Part shown: piece after piece, positions 1 through 9,769 of the stretch
How positions within the stretch are numbered: position 1 is the first letter of the stretch
Layout of the letters: the number at the start of each line of letters is the position of its first letter
Source of the DNA: an uncultured Candidatus Nemicrothrix sp.
GTDB taxonomy: Bacteria; Actinomycetota; Acidimicrobiia; Acidimicrobiales; UBA8592
Direction: 5' to 3'
Assembly: GCA_913046155.1 (NCBI GenBank)
Contig: CAJWRY010000002.1
Coordinates: forward strand, 1 to 64,000
Length of the DNA: 64,000 nt
Position numbers and translations under genes: made by a program
The notes under the pieces: generated by a model
What the model was told of the DNA's origin: nothing
Seen by the model: the letters and a program-made list of their open reading frames with translations, nothing else
Databases searched by the model: none

Positions 1-1861
1 CAATATATTCTTCAATTGGGAAATAGTCAGTAATGTCAAAATCACCTTCGGGCTCCGGGTTCTCCCAAGAGACGGTAATAATATCTCCGTCAAGGTTTGC
101 TACTACTTCAATTGGTGCGTCTGGCGGACGAGGGTAAGTTGGTTCTCCATCGCAATCAATTCCATTCTCTGGTTGATAGCGGGCAATAAATTCATCTAAC
201 GTCTCCGTTTGATCTGGGGTGGTTCTTCGCCGAACAGTTTCAATAATTTCACATTCTTCAAACATCCGGAATTTCTGCTCGGCAACTTCTACGTCAAAAT
301 ATTTTGTTGAGTAAAGGCTTACGCTTACAGATGTATGTGACCAGGTCGGCCAAATGAGAATGGGATAAGGCGTGGTATTCCTAACTTTAACATCTGGTGT
401 CGGCCAAGAGATAGTAGATTCAATGCCTTTCCTTCCAGCAAAATCAGTGTACCTCTGAAACCAAATTGTATGAGGGAAATAGGCTTCAATCTCCAATCCA
501 GCGTAGAAAGAGGCCTGAAAAAACGTTGTTGCAAATTGAGATATACCTCCTCCAACATCTTCTGTGAGTTCACCATTGACTATTACTCCTGCTTCAACAA
601 AGCCTTTGGGCTCTGTCCGCTCTCCTACGGTGTTATTCAAAGAAATCGCTTCACCTGGTCTGATAACCTTTCCCTGCATTAGTTCAGCAAATCTTTGGAT
701 ATTAGCTACCCTGCTGGCGCAACAAGGGTGATGGGTTGTAGCTTTCGAAATCAATTCGGTTACACCGTATGCACTTAATAATTCATCAGTGCCATCTGAT
801 GCGTCAATCAATTCCAGGTTAACGACTCGCTGGCTTTGATTAATTGCATTAATGATTAAGTCTGGAGATTCACTTGAGCAACAGGCTTTTGCGCTCAAAT
901 TTAAGATTTTTAGTTCCCCATTCTCAACGGAAAGTTCTGGCTCATCAGCACTATCAGCGACAATACCCCCAAGGGCTGTGCTAATTGACTCAGTGATCTT
1001 GAATTTGTCAAAATCGTAGTCAGGTCTGCCCTCGTTCAGCGCAAAACGTAGCCAATTTCGAATTTCTTGCGGTGAAAAATTATAAGTTCTTGACCCTACT
1101 GATACAGCCAAGCCACCCTCGGTAAGATCGTTAACTGACTGTGCAAAATCTTTTGCTTGGGAATCAGTCAAATCAGGCATAATGTCTCTGGTTCTGACAT
1201 TTACCTCTATCGGATTTTTGCCTGCGCGAGCAGCCAGAAGTACATCATCTTGAATGGTATCAAGATTGAATGCTTTCGCTGGTATTCCTGCTAGTGAGAC
1301 AACAACCCCTTCCTCCACTTTCCACTTAGGTTCAATCGGAACAGGCTGTTCGGACACAATAGTGCTTATTAATTCTTGCGATAGTTCAGAGGTTAAAAGA
1401 ACCACTACATTTGAAGACCGACTCGTGAAAAGGCTCTTTGCCCATCTGAACGGTTCGGTAACTAAACTTCCGTCGCCAACTTGAAGAATCAGTTCTGCTG
1501 AAGCAAGAGGATCAAGTGTAATACCGACAGCACCGGCAGTCGTTTCAACTTCTCCATCTGGAGTTTTAATTATTACAGGAGTCGAGGAGTAGGTTGACGA
1601 AATATTCTGTAGCACTACTGATAGTTCGGTGGGCGATAAACCGGCAACGTCATAACCAGACACAGAAACATTCCTGGCAACTTTACCTTCAAAACGTGCA
1701 CTATCAATTGCCCATATTGCTACCAAGGCAGTGAGGAAAGTAAATACTGTAACAAAAAAAATCTTCAAGGGAGAACTAGCAAAAATTAGCGAGAGAGCTG
1801 AGTCACTTTTAGATTTTGCACGTTTTGGCTTCTGAGCTGAAGATGTTTTTTTTGAAGTCAC
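1..1861 (-). CDS. VanW-family membrane-anchored protein with C-terminal Fn3-like segment (C-terminus runs off the window)
   Basis: Manual minus-strand translation from GTG at 1861: VTSKKTSSAQKPKRAKS...TM...; contains VanW-like GEAISLNNTVGERTEPKGFVEAGVIVNGELTEDVGGGISQFATTFF and ISWPTPDVKVRNTTPYPI. Absent from the ORF track because no stop lies inside the window. Confidence 0.85.
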   Translation of the reverse strand, partial: MTSKKTSSAQKPKRAKSKSDSALSLIFASSPLKIFFVTVFTFLTALVAIWAIDSARFEGKVARNVSVSGYDVAGLSPTELSVVLQNISSTYSSTPVIIKTPDGEVETTAGAVGITLDPLASAELILQVGDGSLVTEPFRWAKSLFTSRSSNVVVLLTSELSQELISTIVSEQPVPIEPKWKVEEGVVVSLAGIPAKAFNLDTIQDDVLLAARAGKNPIEVNVRTRDIMPDLTDSQAKDFAQSVNDLTEGGLAVSVGSRTYNFSPQEIRNWLRFALNEGRPDYDFDKFKITESISTALGGIVADSADEPELSVENGELKILNLSAKACCSSESPDLIINAINQSQRVVNLELIDASDGTDELLSAYGVTELISKATTHHPCCASRVANIQRFAELMQGKVIRPGEAISLNNTVGERTEPKGFVEAGVIVNGELTEDVGGGISQFATTFFQASFYAGLEIEAYFPHTIWFQRYTDFAGRKGIESTISWPTPDVKVRNTTPYPILIWPTWSHTSVSVSLYSTKYFDVEVAEQKFRMFEECEIIETVRRRTTPDQTETLDEFIARYQPENGIDCDGEPTYPRPPDAPIEVVANLDGDIITVSWENPEPEGDFDITDYFPIEEYI

Positions 1862-1918
1862 TATGCTCTCACAATACTTTATTATTCATCTAGAAATGGA
1901 TCAGTATCTGCTCGAATA

Positions 1919-2578
1919 CTAGAAAAGGCGAAGGGTATCGGATTCCAGCCCCCTCAATTCATCGTAATCAATTTCAACAGTTTCAATTTTCCTATCTTTC
2001 GCAAGTGTCTTCGCTTGCGGAGCTATTTGCTGCGCTGCGAAAATCCCGCGCACTGGTCTTAATTTGGGATCTTTGTTTAGATACTCGAGGTAACGTGCGA
2101 GCTGTTCTACTCCGTCAATACCGCCCTTCCGCTTTATCTCAACTGCTACCGCAATTCCATTAGCGTCCCGACAAAGTAAATCTACTGGGCCGATATCAGT
2201 GAAATATTCCCTTTTGCTCAGTGTTAGTCCTTCTTCGAGATTTTCTGGGTTCTCGGAAAGTAATTCCTGAAGGTGAGCTTCAACTCCGTCTTTGGTCAAC
2301 CCTGGATCATCGCCAAATTCATGAGAAGTATCAGAAAAGATTTCTTCAATTCTGATCCGCAGTTTCTCTCCCTTGGGATTGGTAACTACCCATTCGTCGG
2401 GAGATTCTATAATCCGGTTGGGTGCATTCATCCACATCAAGGGCTTATAGGCGCCTCCATCAGCATGTATGGCGACACACCCATCAGATTTACTCAATAT
2501 TAGTCTTTTTGCAGCAGGAAGATACGCCTCGAGCCTTCCCTCGTAAGAAACAGAGCACTGGAGTATGATTATCCGCAT
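1919..2578 (-). CDS. nucS: Endonuclease NucS (non-canonical mismatch repair)
   Basis: 219 aa; [22 protein letters not shown]-terminus and GPVDLLCRD...[24 protein letters not shown] nuclease core. Confidence 0.95.
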   Translation of the reverse strand: MRIIILQCSVSYEGRLEAYLPAAKRLILSKSDGCVAIHADGGAYKPLMWMNAPNRIIESPDEWVVTNPKGEKLRIRIEEIFSDTSHEFGDDPGLTKDGVEAHLQELLSENPENLEEGLTLSKREYFTDIGPVDLLCRDANGIAVAVEIKRKGGIDGVEQLARYLEYLNKDPKLRPVRGIFAAQQIAPQAKTLAKDRKIETVEIDYDELRGLESDTLRLF

Positions 2579-2601
2579 CTTGAGACTTTAGCCTAAAAGC
2601 A

Positions 2602-3345
2602 CTAGTTGAAAACAGCTAGAGCGCTATCTGCTAACTCTTTGCGACAAATTAAAAGGTCAGGGATGTATGTGTCACTCTGATTGTAAACAAGAGGTGATCC
2701 ATCTAACCGTGATGCATGCAAGTCATTCGCCAGCGCAACCGCCACGGGAGCGCAACTATCCCATTCATATTGACCACCAGTGTGAACATATATCTCTGCA
2801 TCGCCTGAAACTACCGCCATTGCTTTAGCTCCTGCAGAACCCAAGTGTATTATTCTGCCTGATAGCTTCTCGGCAATTATTTTGGCAGCTGGACCGGGTC
2901 TCGTCCGGCTACAAATGACTCGCACTTCAGAAATCTCTTTATAGATGGTTGGGATATCATCGCTGCAGAATATAGTCCCGATACTTGGTATTGCAACAGC
3001 CCCCACCGTTGGGATTCCGCTCTCTGCAAGAGCAACATGGACTGCCCAATCTGTGCGACCAGTTTCTTCAAACTCTCTTGTCCCATCAAGAGGGTCTATA
3101 ATCCAGACACGATCTGAACTGAGCCTTTCGAGATTGTCCTCTTGTTCCTCTGAAAGTATCGCATCATTTGGGGAAACATCACTAATGATCTTGTATAACA
3201 ATTCATGAGATTTTTTATCAGCTATTTTTCCCAAAGTCTCAGGTGTAATTTGAGTACCCTTTGCTGCATCTCTCAACAACAAAAGCAACTGACCTGCCAG
3301 CGTTGCGGATTCCTTTGCGAGTTTGTGATCAGATTCAGTAGCCAT
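2602..3345 (-). CDS. cysQ: 3'(2'),5'-bisphosphate nucleotidase / inositol monophosphatase family (CysQ-like)
   Basis: LSEEQEDN..WIIDPLDGTREF and YEWDSCAPVAVALA motifs. Confidence 0.85.
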   Translation of the reverse strand: MATESDHKLAKESATLAGQLLLLLRDAAKGTQITPETLGKIADKKSHELLYKIISDVSPNDAILSEEQEDNLERLSSDRVWIIDPLDGTREFEETGRTDWAVHVALAESGIPTVGAVAIPSIGTIFCSDDIPTIYKEISEVRVICSRTRPGPAAKIIAEKLSGRIIHLGSAGAKAMAVVSGDAEIYVHTGGQYEWDSCAPVAVALANDLHASRLDGSPLVYNQSDTYIPDLLICRKELADSALAVFN

Positions 3346-3430
3346 GTAAATTAACTTGGGACAGATCTGCGTCTGTGAGGAAGAATTTGGGTCTGACGGA
3401 TTCAGTAAGCATTGGTTATGTCACGCTAAT

Positions 3431-4318
3431 CTATTCATCACGTCTTTTGCGTAGCTTCTTTGAGTGCTCCTCAAGTTTTTTTCGTTGCGTCTTGCTGAGG
3501 CTATTGATACCTGACTCAGCAACTTGATCTAAAATTTTGTCAATTTCGCGCTCAGCGCTACTTTCTCTTATTTCAGTTACTGTTTTTAAGTGCCGACGTC
3601 TGATAGAGCGTTTGGTGCTTCTGGGACGCCGAACTGGAGCTATCCCAGTTACCACAGATGGTAGGCGCACTTTAGGGATCCATTGTAGGTCATTCGCGTA
3701 ACCAAATGATCGAAAGCCTATAAGGGCAGTTGCTGCAACGGCGATAAGCATTATGAGTTGGGGTCCTGATCGAACCGATACCGCTTGAAGAATATCAAGG
3801 CCGTAAATGACTCCCACTATTCCATAAGCTGGTACACCCGGCCAGAAGCGGGCGGTTGGGTACTGCGCAGCGAAAGCAATCAAAACACCAAGCTCCACAT
3901 ATCTAAGTCCGTACATTAGCTGAGAGGAAGAGTTCCCCAGTCCATAGAGGAATACTGCAGTCCCCGGTAGCACCGTAAGCAAAAGCAAAAAAAACATGAA
4001 AGGTCGTCTTCCCATTAAGTTTTCAAGCTGATTCCCCAGTAGATAAAGAATAAAGAAAAGAAAAATTGTCCAGATAGAAGGTTCATTGACCAGCGGCCAA
4101 GTTACTAATCGCCATATTTCACCGTCGGCTACCTTCTCTGAATTCAGAAGAATTTTCCTACTAAATTCATGTTGTAAGCCTTCCAGAGTCCAAATGAAAA
4201 CTGAGAGAATTCCCAAAGAGATAAGAGCGACAGTGGTAGTGACATCAACTCGGCCAACCCTAAACCAGGGTTCATTTCCTCCTGCCCATGGATTTGAATA
4301 CGAAAACCGGTCTGACAT
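3431..4318 (-). CDS. Rhomboid-like multi-TM membrane protein, probably non-catalytic, with DUF6576-like C-terminal tail
   Basis: GEIWRLVTWPLV and LGNQLENLMGRRPF resemble rhomboid signatures; C-terminal EIDKILDQVAESGINSLSKTQRKKLEEHSKKLRKR; no GxSG motif. Confidence 0.65.
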   Translation of the reverse strand: MSDRFSYSNPWAGGNEPWFRVGRVDVTTTVALISLGILSVFIWTLEGLQHEFSRKILLNSEKVADGEIWRLVTWPLVNEPSIWTIFLFFILYLLGNQLENLMGRRPFMFFLLLLTVLPGTAVFLYGLGNSSSQLMYGLRYVELGVLIAFAAQYPTARFWPGVPAYGIVGVIYGLDILQAVSVRSGPQLIMLIAVAATALIGFRSFGYANDLQWIPKVRLPSVVTGIAPVRRPRSTKRSIRRRHLKTVTEIRESSAEREIDKILDQVAESGINSLSKTQRKKLEEHSKKLRKRRDE

Positions 4319-4361
4319 ACCTAAAACCTAGCCCTTAACAGCCTATTAGGTGCAACCCATC

Positions 4362-5102
4362 TCAACGTTTCAGCCCAGCCCGAGAAACAGCTCTTTTGTG
4401 AGCATTGACTGCGAAATTATCGTCTAGCTTCTCCAGAGAAACCGATTCAGAAATTCTATGCTCCAGAGCCCAAGTCAGAATTAGGTCAGCTAAATCAGGG
4501 TTCTTGGGCAATAGTGGCCCATGTAGGTATGTTCCAATTACACGCTGTTGAACTGCTCCTTCAACTTGGTCAAAAGAATTATTACCATACCCATGTAGTA
4601 CTTCCCCCAGCGGACGGGAATCTGATCCTAGATAAGTTTGTCCTATGTGGTTCTCATAGCCGACAACAGTGAATTCTCTGCCGTCTACAGAGGATCTTAT
4701 AGCTATGTCGCCAATAAGTCGCTCCGTTCCAGCGATTGTTTCAAGATCAAGTATGCCCACACCAAGAAGTTCGCTTCCAGAGGCATCAACGTATCTTTTT
4801 CCAGCTAATTGGATCCCTCCACATACCCATAGGAATGAAACTCCATCATCAGCGGCTGAACGGATAGCAGGTGCCTTCTCTGCTAAATCAAACGCAATGA
4901 GATTCTGGTCTTTATCTTGACCACCACCTAAGTAACAAAGGTCAAAGTCATCCGGTGAGAATTTGTCACCAATCCCTACATTAGTTACCGAAGAAGAATA
5001 GCCCCGCCATTGTAGTCTTTTCGTCAGAACAGAGATATTTCCACGATCCCCATAAATATTCATATGGTTTGGGTAAAGATGACATATACGGACTTCTGTC
5101 AT
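4362..5102 (-). CDS. gatD: Lipid II isoglutaminyl synthase glutaminase subunit GatD
   Basis: MTEVRICHLYPNHMNIYGDRGNI; class-I glutamine amidotransferase LWVCGGIQLAGKRY and GTYLHGPLLPKNP. ATGA overlap with murT supports start 5102 rather than 5117. Confidence 0.92.
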   Translation of the reverse strand: MTEVRICHLYPNHMNIYGDRGNISVLTKRLQWRGYSSSVTNVGIGDKFSPDDFDLCYLGGGQDKDQNLIAFDLAEKAPAIRSAADDGVSFLWVCGGIQLAGKRYVDASGSELLGVGILDLETIAGTERLIGDIAIRSSVDGREFTVVGYENHIGQTYLGSDSRPLGEVLHGYGNNSFDQVEGAVQQRVIGTYLHGPLLPKNPDLADLILTWALEHRISESVSLEKLDDNFAVNAHKRAVSRAGLKR

Positions 5103-6469
5103 TTGCCATCCTTCCAAAAGGCATGGGTTGCGTTTCGCCTAACAAGTTCATCTCTCAAATCAAGCATTGCGGTATAGGACGGCAAGATAAAAATCTTACT
5201 GTGTTTCGGCGTTGAGGAGAGCAAACTGTCCAAAAGGTTCGGGACACTATCAGCTACTTCTATTTTGTCTTTCTCAAATCCACCATAAAGAAAACGTAGC
5301 GCAAGGTCGAAGGAACGTTCACCACCGACATGAAGCGTTTCAACTCTATTGAGAACCCTTTCGTAGTCAACATCCCAAATCCAACTTACATCTCTTCCAT
5401 CAGCAATTCGATCGTTTAACAGTACGCATAGATGAATTGGTCCCGAGTGTAGAAGTAGAGTGTCAATGTTTGCGTTTGCTCCTGCAGGGTTCTTGGCAAG
5501 CAAAATATGTATTTCTCGATCATTAATCTCTACTTTTTCGGTTCTTCCGAATGCTGCAACTGTTTGACTGATTGAAGAGGCAATACCGTCATGGTCAATG
5601 CCGATTTCACTTGCAGCCGAAAAGGCAGCAAGAGCATTGTAGACGTTATGAAGACCGGGCATGCTAGATGAGATTTCATGGCGGCCCGACTTGCTTTGAA
5701 TAACAAATTCACTCCGAGTTAACCCATCTAGTTGGATTTCAGATACTTCAAAATCTAGTTGCGGCCTGGTTAGGTCACAATTTTCGCATTTCCAATCCCC
5801 CATATGGCTTAACGTGAGATGTCCATAAGATAGGGGTGCAGAGCATTGCGGACAGTTTGCTGAATCCGATGCGTGCTGTAGCTCCTCGCGTGAATAGCCA
5901 GAGGCGTCTCCTAGTCCGAAGAAAATAGAGCCAGGCCTCTGTAATCCAATGGTTGCAAGAATTGGGTCATCAGCATTCACCAATAGTTGCGTGTCCGGTT
6001 CAAGTTCAAGAATCATCTCTCGCCATCGCTTGGCGATGCTTTCAAGTTCTCCGAACCTATCAAGTTGGTCCCTGAATAAATTCATAAGTATCAACATGCG
6101 GGGCCTATTCTCTTTGACGATTTCTGGTAAAGCAGCTTCGTCAACCTCGAGCACTCCCATTTCATGATGCCGCTCCTTAGTAAGTAATGCAGTTGTTACA
6201 CCACTTTTGAGATTTGCTCCTGATGTATTAGAAACGCAAGCAACCCCAGCGTCATTAAGTATTTCGCTTAGGAACCTAGTTGTTGTTGTTTTGCCATTTG
6301 TTGCAGATATTAGAACGCTACCTTTTTCTAAACTCTCAGATAATTTAGAAAAGGCCTTTGGATGAAGTCCAAGTAAAGCCACCCCAGGCGCAGATGTTCC
6401 ACCACCTCTTCTCAGCAGGGGCGATAAAAAAGCAACGGTTTTCCCCACTAAGCGAGCAACAAAATACAT
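5099..6469 (-). CDS. murT: Lipid II isoglutaminyl synthase subunit MurT (Mur ligase family)
   Basis: ISATNGKTTTTRFL P-loop, zinc ribbon CPQC..CENC, C-terminal MurT region; overlaps gatD. Confidence 0.93.
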   Translation of the reverse strand: MYFVARLVGKTVAFLSPLLRRGGGTSAPGVALLGLHPKAFSKLSESLEKGSVLISATNGKTTTTRFLSEILNDAGVACVSNTSGANLKSGVTTALLTKERHHEMGVLEVDEAALPEIVKENRPRMLILMNLFRDQLDRFGELESIAKRWREMILELEPDTQLLVNADDPILATIGLQRPGSIFFGLGDASGYSREELQHASDSANCPQCSAPLSYGHLTLSHMGDWKCENCDLTRPQLDFEVSEIQLDGLTRSEFVIQSKSGRHEISSSMPGLHNVYNALAAFSAASEIGIDHDGIASSISQTVAAFGRTEKVEINDREIHILLAKNPAGANANIDTLLLHSGPIHLCVLLNDRIADGRDVSWIWDVDYERVLNRVETLHVGGERSFDLALRFLYGGFEKDKIEVADSVPNLLDSLLSSTPKHSKIFILPSYTAMLDLRDELVRRNATHAFWKDGK

Positions 6470-6576
6470 AAAGTGATGTTACAACCTCTTTGGTGTCTAT
6501 TTGAGGTCACTCAAACTTACTTCAAAACCAAAACTTAAATTGGTTTACTCTTTCGGGCTATAAAACATCATGAAAA

Positions 6577-8250
6577 TTAGCGGCTAATGGCTTTGTATTT
6601 AATTCGAGTCGGTTGATTATTACTCCCAAACTCTTTCCGAAGGAAGGCCTCATATTCACTAAAATTTCCTTCAAACCACCGGACTGCAGAATTTCCCTCA
6701 AAGGCAAGCACGTGAGTAGCAATTCTGTCAAGGAACCAACGGTCGTGGCTAATTACCACAGCACAGCCTGCGAAATCCTCAAGCCCCCCCTCCAAAGCTC
6801 GTAAAGTATCTACATCTAAATCATTCGTTGGCTCGTCCAAAAGCAATACGTTAGAGCCGCTCTTGAGTACCTTTGCCAGGTGAACCCTGTTACGCTCACC
6901 ACCTGATAAATCTCCAACAAGCTTTTGTTGGTCTGATCCTCGGAAGTTAAAGGAAGCTGTGTACGCTCGTCCATTCACTTCTTTCCCCCCGATTATTAGA
7001 TTATCAACACCGCCGGTTATCTCTTCATAAACACTTCTAGACGGGTCAAGAGACTCTCGTGATTGATCAACATATCCGAGATCAACTGTCGGCCCGATGG
7101 TTATTTTGCCCGAATCAACAGGTTCAGTTCCTGTCAATAGTTTGAACAACGTAGATTTTCCAGCCCCATTAGCCCCAACTATTCCAACAATCCCAGCTTT
7201 GGGCAAAGAAAATGATAAGTCCTCTATCAAGAGCTTTTCACCGAAACTCTTCGAAAGTCCATCAACCTCAATAACAAGGTCGCCAAGTCTTTGGTCAACG
7301 GGGATATTAATTTGGAGTTCCCTTTGAGAGCGATCGCTAGATTTAGATTCTGCGAGAAGCTTATCATAGGCCGCCAATCGAGCTTTCCCTTTTGCTTGAC
7401 GGGCCTTTGGAGCCATTCGCACCCATTCAAGTTCACGAGCTAAAGTTCTCTGCCGTGCCGCGTCCTTGTTCTTTTCGTCGGACAAACGCTTTTCTTTTTG
7501 TTCCAACCAACTTGAGTAGTTTCCTTGATAGGGAATTCCACGTCCTCTATCCAGCTCAAGGATCCACTCAGCGACATTGTCTAGGAAATAACGGTCGTGG
7601 GTTATTGCCACAACTGTGCCGACATAATCGCTGAGAAAACGTTCCAGCCAAGCAACTGATTCTGCATCAAGATGATTAGTGGGTTCGTCAAGAAGAAGTA
7701 AATCCGGCTTTGAAAGAAGCAGCTTGCATAACGCAACTCTGCGCGTCTCGCCACCCGACAGGTTTTGAACGCTTGAGTCACCAGGCGGCAGCCTAAGGGC
7801 ATCCATAGCTATCTCCACCATCCGTTGAAGATCCCATGCTCCCGCAGCCTCAATTTTTCCTTCAATCTCAGCTTGCAAAGATCCAAGCTTTTCAAAATCT
7901 GCATCTGGATCGGACCAAGCCGCCAAGACTTGGTCATAATCTTCTAATAGTGAAGCTACTTCCCCGACTCCATCCATTACGTTCTCATGGACTGTCTTTT
8001 CAGTGTTTAACTTTGGTTCTTGGGGCAAGTACCCAACAGTAAATGAAGGTGTCAACCTTGCCTCGCCTGTAAACCCATCGTCTAGACCAGCCATAATTTT
8101 AAGCAACGAAGACTTTCCTGCACCATTCATACCCAATACACCTATCTTCGCTCCTGGAAAAAAAGAGAGGCTTATGTCCTTGAGGACCTCGCGATCTGGA
8201 GGGTAGAACCGAGAGCATTTGTGCATAGTGAAGATGTATTCATGAGCCAT
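6577..8250 (-). CDS. ettA: ABC-F ATPase, energy-dependent translational throttle protein EttA
   Basis: 557 aa with two ABC cassettes (GMNGAGKSSLLK / GANGAGKSTLFK, LSGGE..R signatures), EttA-type start MAHEYIFTMHKCSRFYPP. Confidence 0.93.
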   Translation of the reverse strand: MAHEYIFTMHKCSRFYPPDREVLKDISLSFFPGAKIGVLGMNGAGKSSLLKIMAGLDDGFTGEARLTPSFTVGYLPQEPKLNTEKTVHENVMDGVGEVASLLEDYDQVLAAWSDPDADFEKLGSLQAEIEGKIEAAGAWDLQRMVEIAMDALRLPPGDSSVQNLSGGETRRVALCKLLLSKPDLLLLDEPTNHLDAESVAWLERFLSDYVGTVVAITHDRYFLDNVAEWILELDRGRGIPYQGNYSSWLEQKEKRLSDEKNKDAARQRTLARELEWVRMAPKARQAKGKARLAAYDKLLAESKSSDRSQRELQINIPVDQRLGDLVIEVDGLSKSFGEKLLIEDLSFSLPKAGIVGIVGANGAGKSTLFKLLTGTEPVDSGKITIGPTVDLGYVDQSRESLDPSRSVYEEITGGVDNLIIGGKEVNGRAYTASFNFRGSDQQKLVGDLSGGERNRVHLAKVLKSGSNVLLLDEPTNDLDVDTLRALEGGLEDFAGCAVVISHDRWFLDRIATHVLAFEGNSAVRWFEGNFSEYEAFLRKEFGSNNQPTRIKYKAISR

Positions 8251-8332
8251 TGACTTGAGGGTACCTTACCTTTGAAAGCTTTTGGTTATTTCTGACTATG
8301 TCTTGCGGCATCGCAAGTCGTATGATCAAGCA

Positions 8333-8980
8333 ATGATCAAAGCGATACTTTTTGATTTCGGGGGAGTAATCACGACGAGTCCTTTTGATGCGTTCGGAGA
8401 GTACGAGAGAGAGGCAGAAATACCATCGGGAGTCATTCGGAAGATCAACAGCATCAACCCAGATACGAACGCGTGGGCGAAATATGAACGCAACGAAGTA
8501 ACTAGAGATCAATTTATCTCGTCGTTTGAGGACGAGGCTGTTGCTCTTGGAGTTAGTCTCAGCGCTGAACGCGTGTTGAAATGTCTCGAAACAACAATTC
8601 GCCCAAATATGGTAGATGCCATGAAGTCACTCAGAAAAGAATACAAGTTGGCCATCCTGACAAATAATCTCCAACAAAGCTCTAATGATTCAACCGGAGA
8701 TAAAAAAAGCCCCACAGCCCACCTAGAGATGGTGATTGACTTAGTTGACCATGTCATAGAGTCTTCAAAGATAGGAGTAAGGAAACCTGAAAGGGCATTC
8801 TATGAAGAGGCATGTCGAGTAGTCGGCGCTGACTCAGCTGAATGTGTTTTCCTGGACGATTTGGGTATTAATCTCAAACCAGCCCGTCAAATGGGCATGC
8901 GTACAATTAAGGTGATGAGTGAACAACAAGCACTTGATGACTTATATGAAGTCTTGAGCGAAAATAAATATAAGGATTGA
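8333..8980 (+). CDS. HAD-superfamily hydrolase (HAD-IA)
   Basis: MIKAILFDFGGVITTSP, AILTNN, KIGVRKPERAFYEEA, VFLDDLGINLKPAR. ATG 8333 chosen over 8282. Confidence 0.85.
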   Translation: MIKAILFDFGGVITTSPFDAFGEYEREAEIPSGVIRKINSINPDTNAWAKYERNEVTRDQFISSFEDEAVALGVSLSAERVLKCLETTIRPNMVDAMKSLRKEYKLAILTNNLQQSSNDSTGDKKSPTAHLEMVIDLVDHVIESSKIGVRKPERAFYEEACRVVGADSAECVFLDDLGINLKPARQMGMRTIKVMSEQQALDDLYEVLSENKYKD

Positions 8981-8985
8981 AAATA

Positions 8986-9765
8986 ATGCGAATCGCCACA
9001 TGGAATGTTAACTCCTTGAAAGCGAGAATGCCGAGAGTGGTTGACTGGGTTAATAGATTTAATCCATCCGTTCTATGCATACAAGAAACGAAGATGGCTT
9101 CTGACGCGTTCCCACATTCCGTCTTCAAAGAGATGGGTTATGAAAGCGTGCACAATGGCGAAGGTAGGTGGAATGGCGTTGCGATCCTAAGCAACGTTGG
9201 CTTAGATGACGTATATTACGGCTTTGATGATGGCAAGCCAGAGGATCCTGACGCCCGAATTATTTGGGCAACTTGTAACGGCGTTCGAGTTGCCAGTGCA
9301 TATATTCCCAATGGGCGAGAAGTAGGGCATGACCACTACCATTACAAACTTGATTGGTTATCGAGATTGAGATCTCACCTCGAACTAAATAATAACCCAA
9401 GTGAAAACCTCGCCATTCTTGGCGATTTTAACGTCGCTCCAGAAGATCAAGATGTCTGGGATATCAATTCGTTCAAAGGAGCGACTCACGTAAGTGAGCC
9501 TGAGAGGGATGCTTTCTTTCAAATATTAGATTGGGGGCTCATTGACTCCCTTCGCTATCAAAACCCTGAAGAGGCAGGGGTCTATACATTTTGGGATTAT
9601 CGTCAGGGTAGCTTCTACAAGAAAATGGGAATGAGAATTGACTTTATATTGCCGACAATTGCAATGAATCAAAATTTAGAAACTATCGTTGTGGATAGAA
9701 ACGCGCGAAAAGGTGAAAAGCCTTCGGACCATGCGCCTGTTGTCGCTGACTTTTCTCTGGGTTAA
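8986..9765 (+). CDS. xth: Exodeoxyribonuclease III
   Basis: MRIATWNVNSLKARMPRVVDWV...CIQETK...GDFNVAPEDQDV...SDHAPVVADF. ATG 8986 preferred to TTG 8977. Confidence 0.95.
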   Translation: MRIATWNVNSLKARMPRVVDWVNRFNPSVLCIQETKMASDAFPHSVFKEMGYESVHNGEGRWNGVAILSNVGLDDVYYGFDDGKPEDPDARIIWATCNGVRVASAYIPNGREVGHDHYHYKLDWLSRLRSHLELNNNPSENLAILGDFNVAPEDQDVWDINSFKGATHVSEPERDAFFQILDWGLIDSLRYQNPEEAGVYTFWDYRQGSFYKKMGMRIDFILPTIAMNQNLETIVVDRNARKGEKPSDHAPVVADFSLG

Positions 9766-9769
9766 TTCG

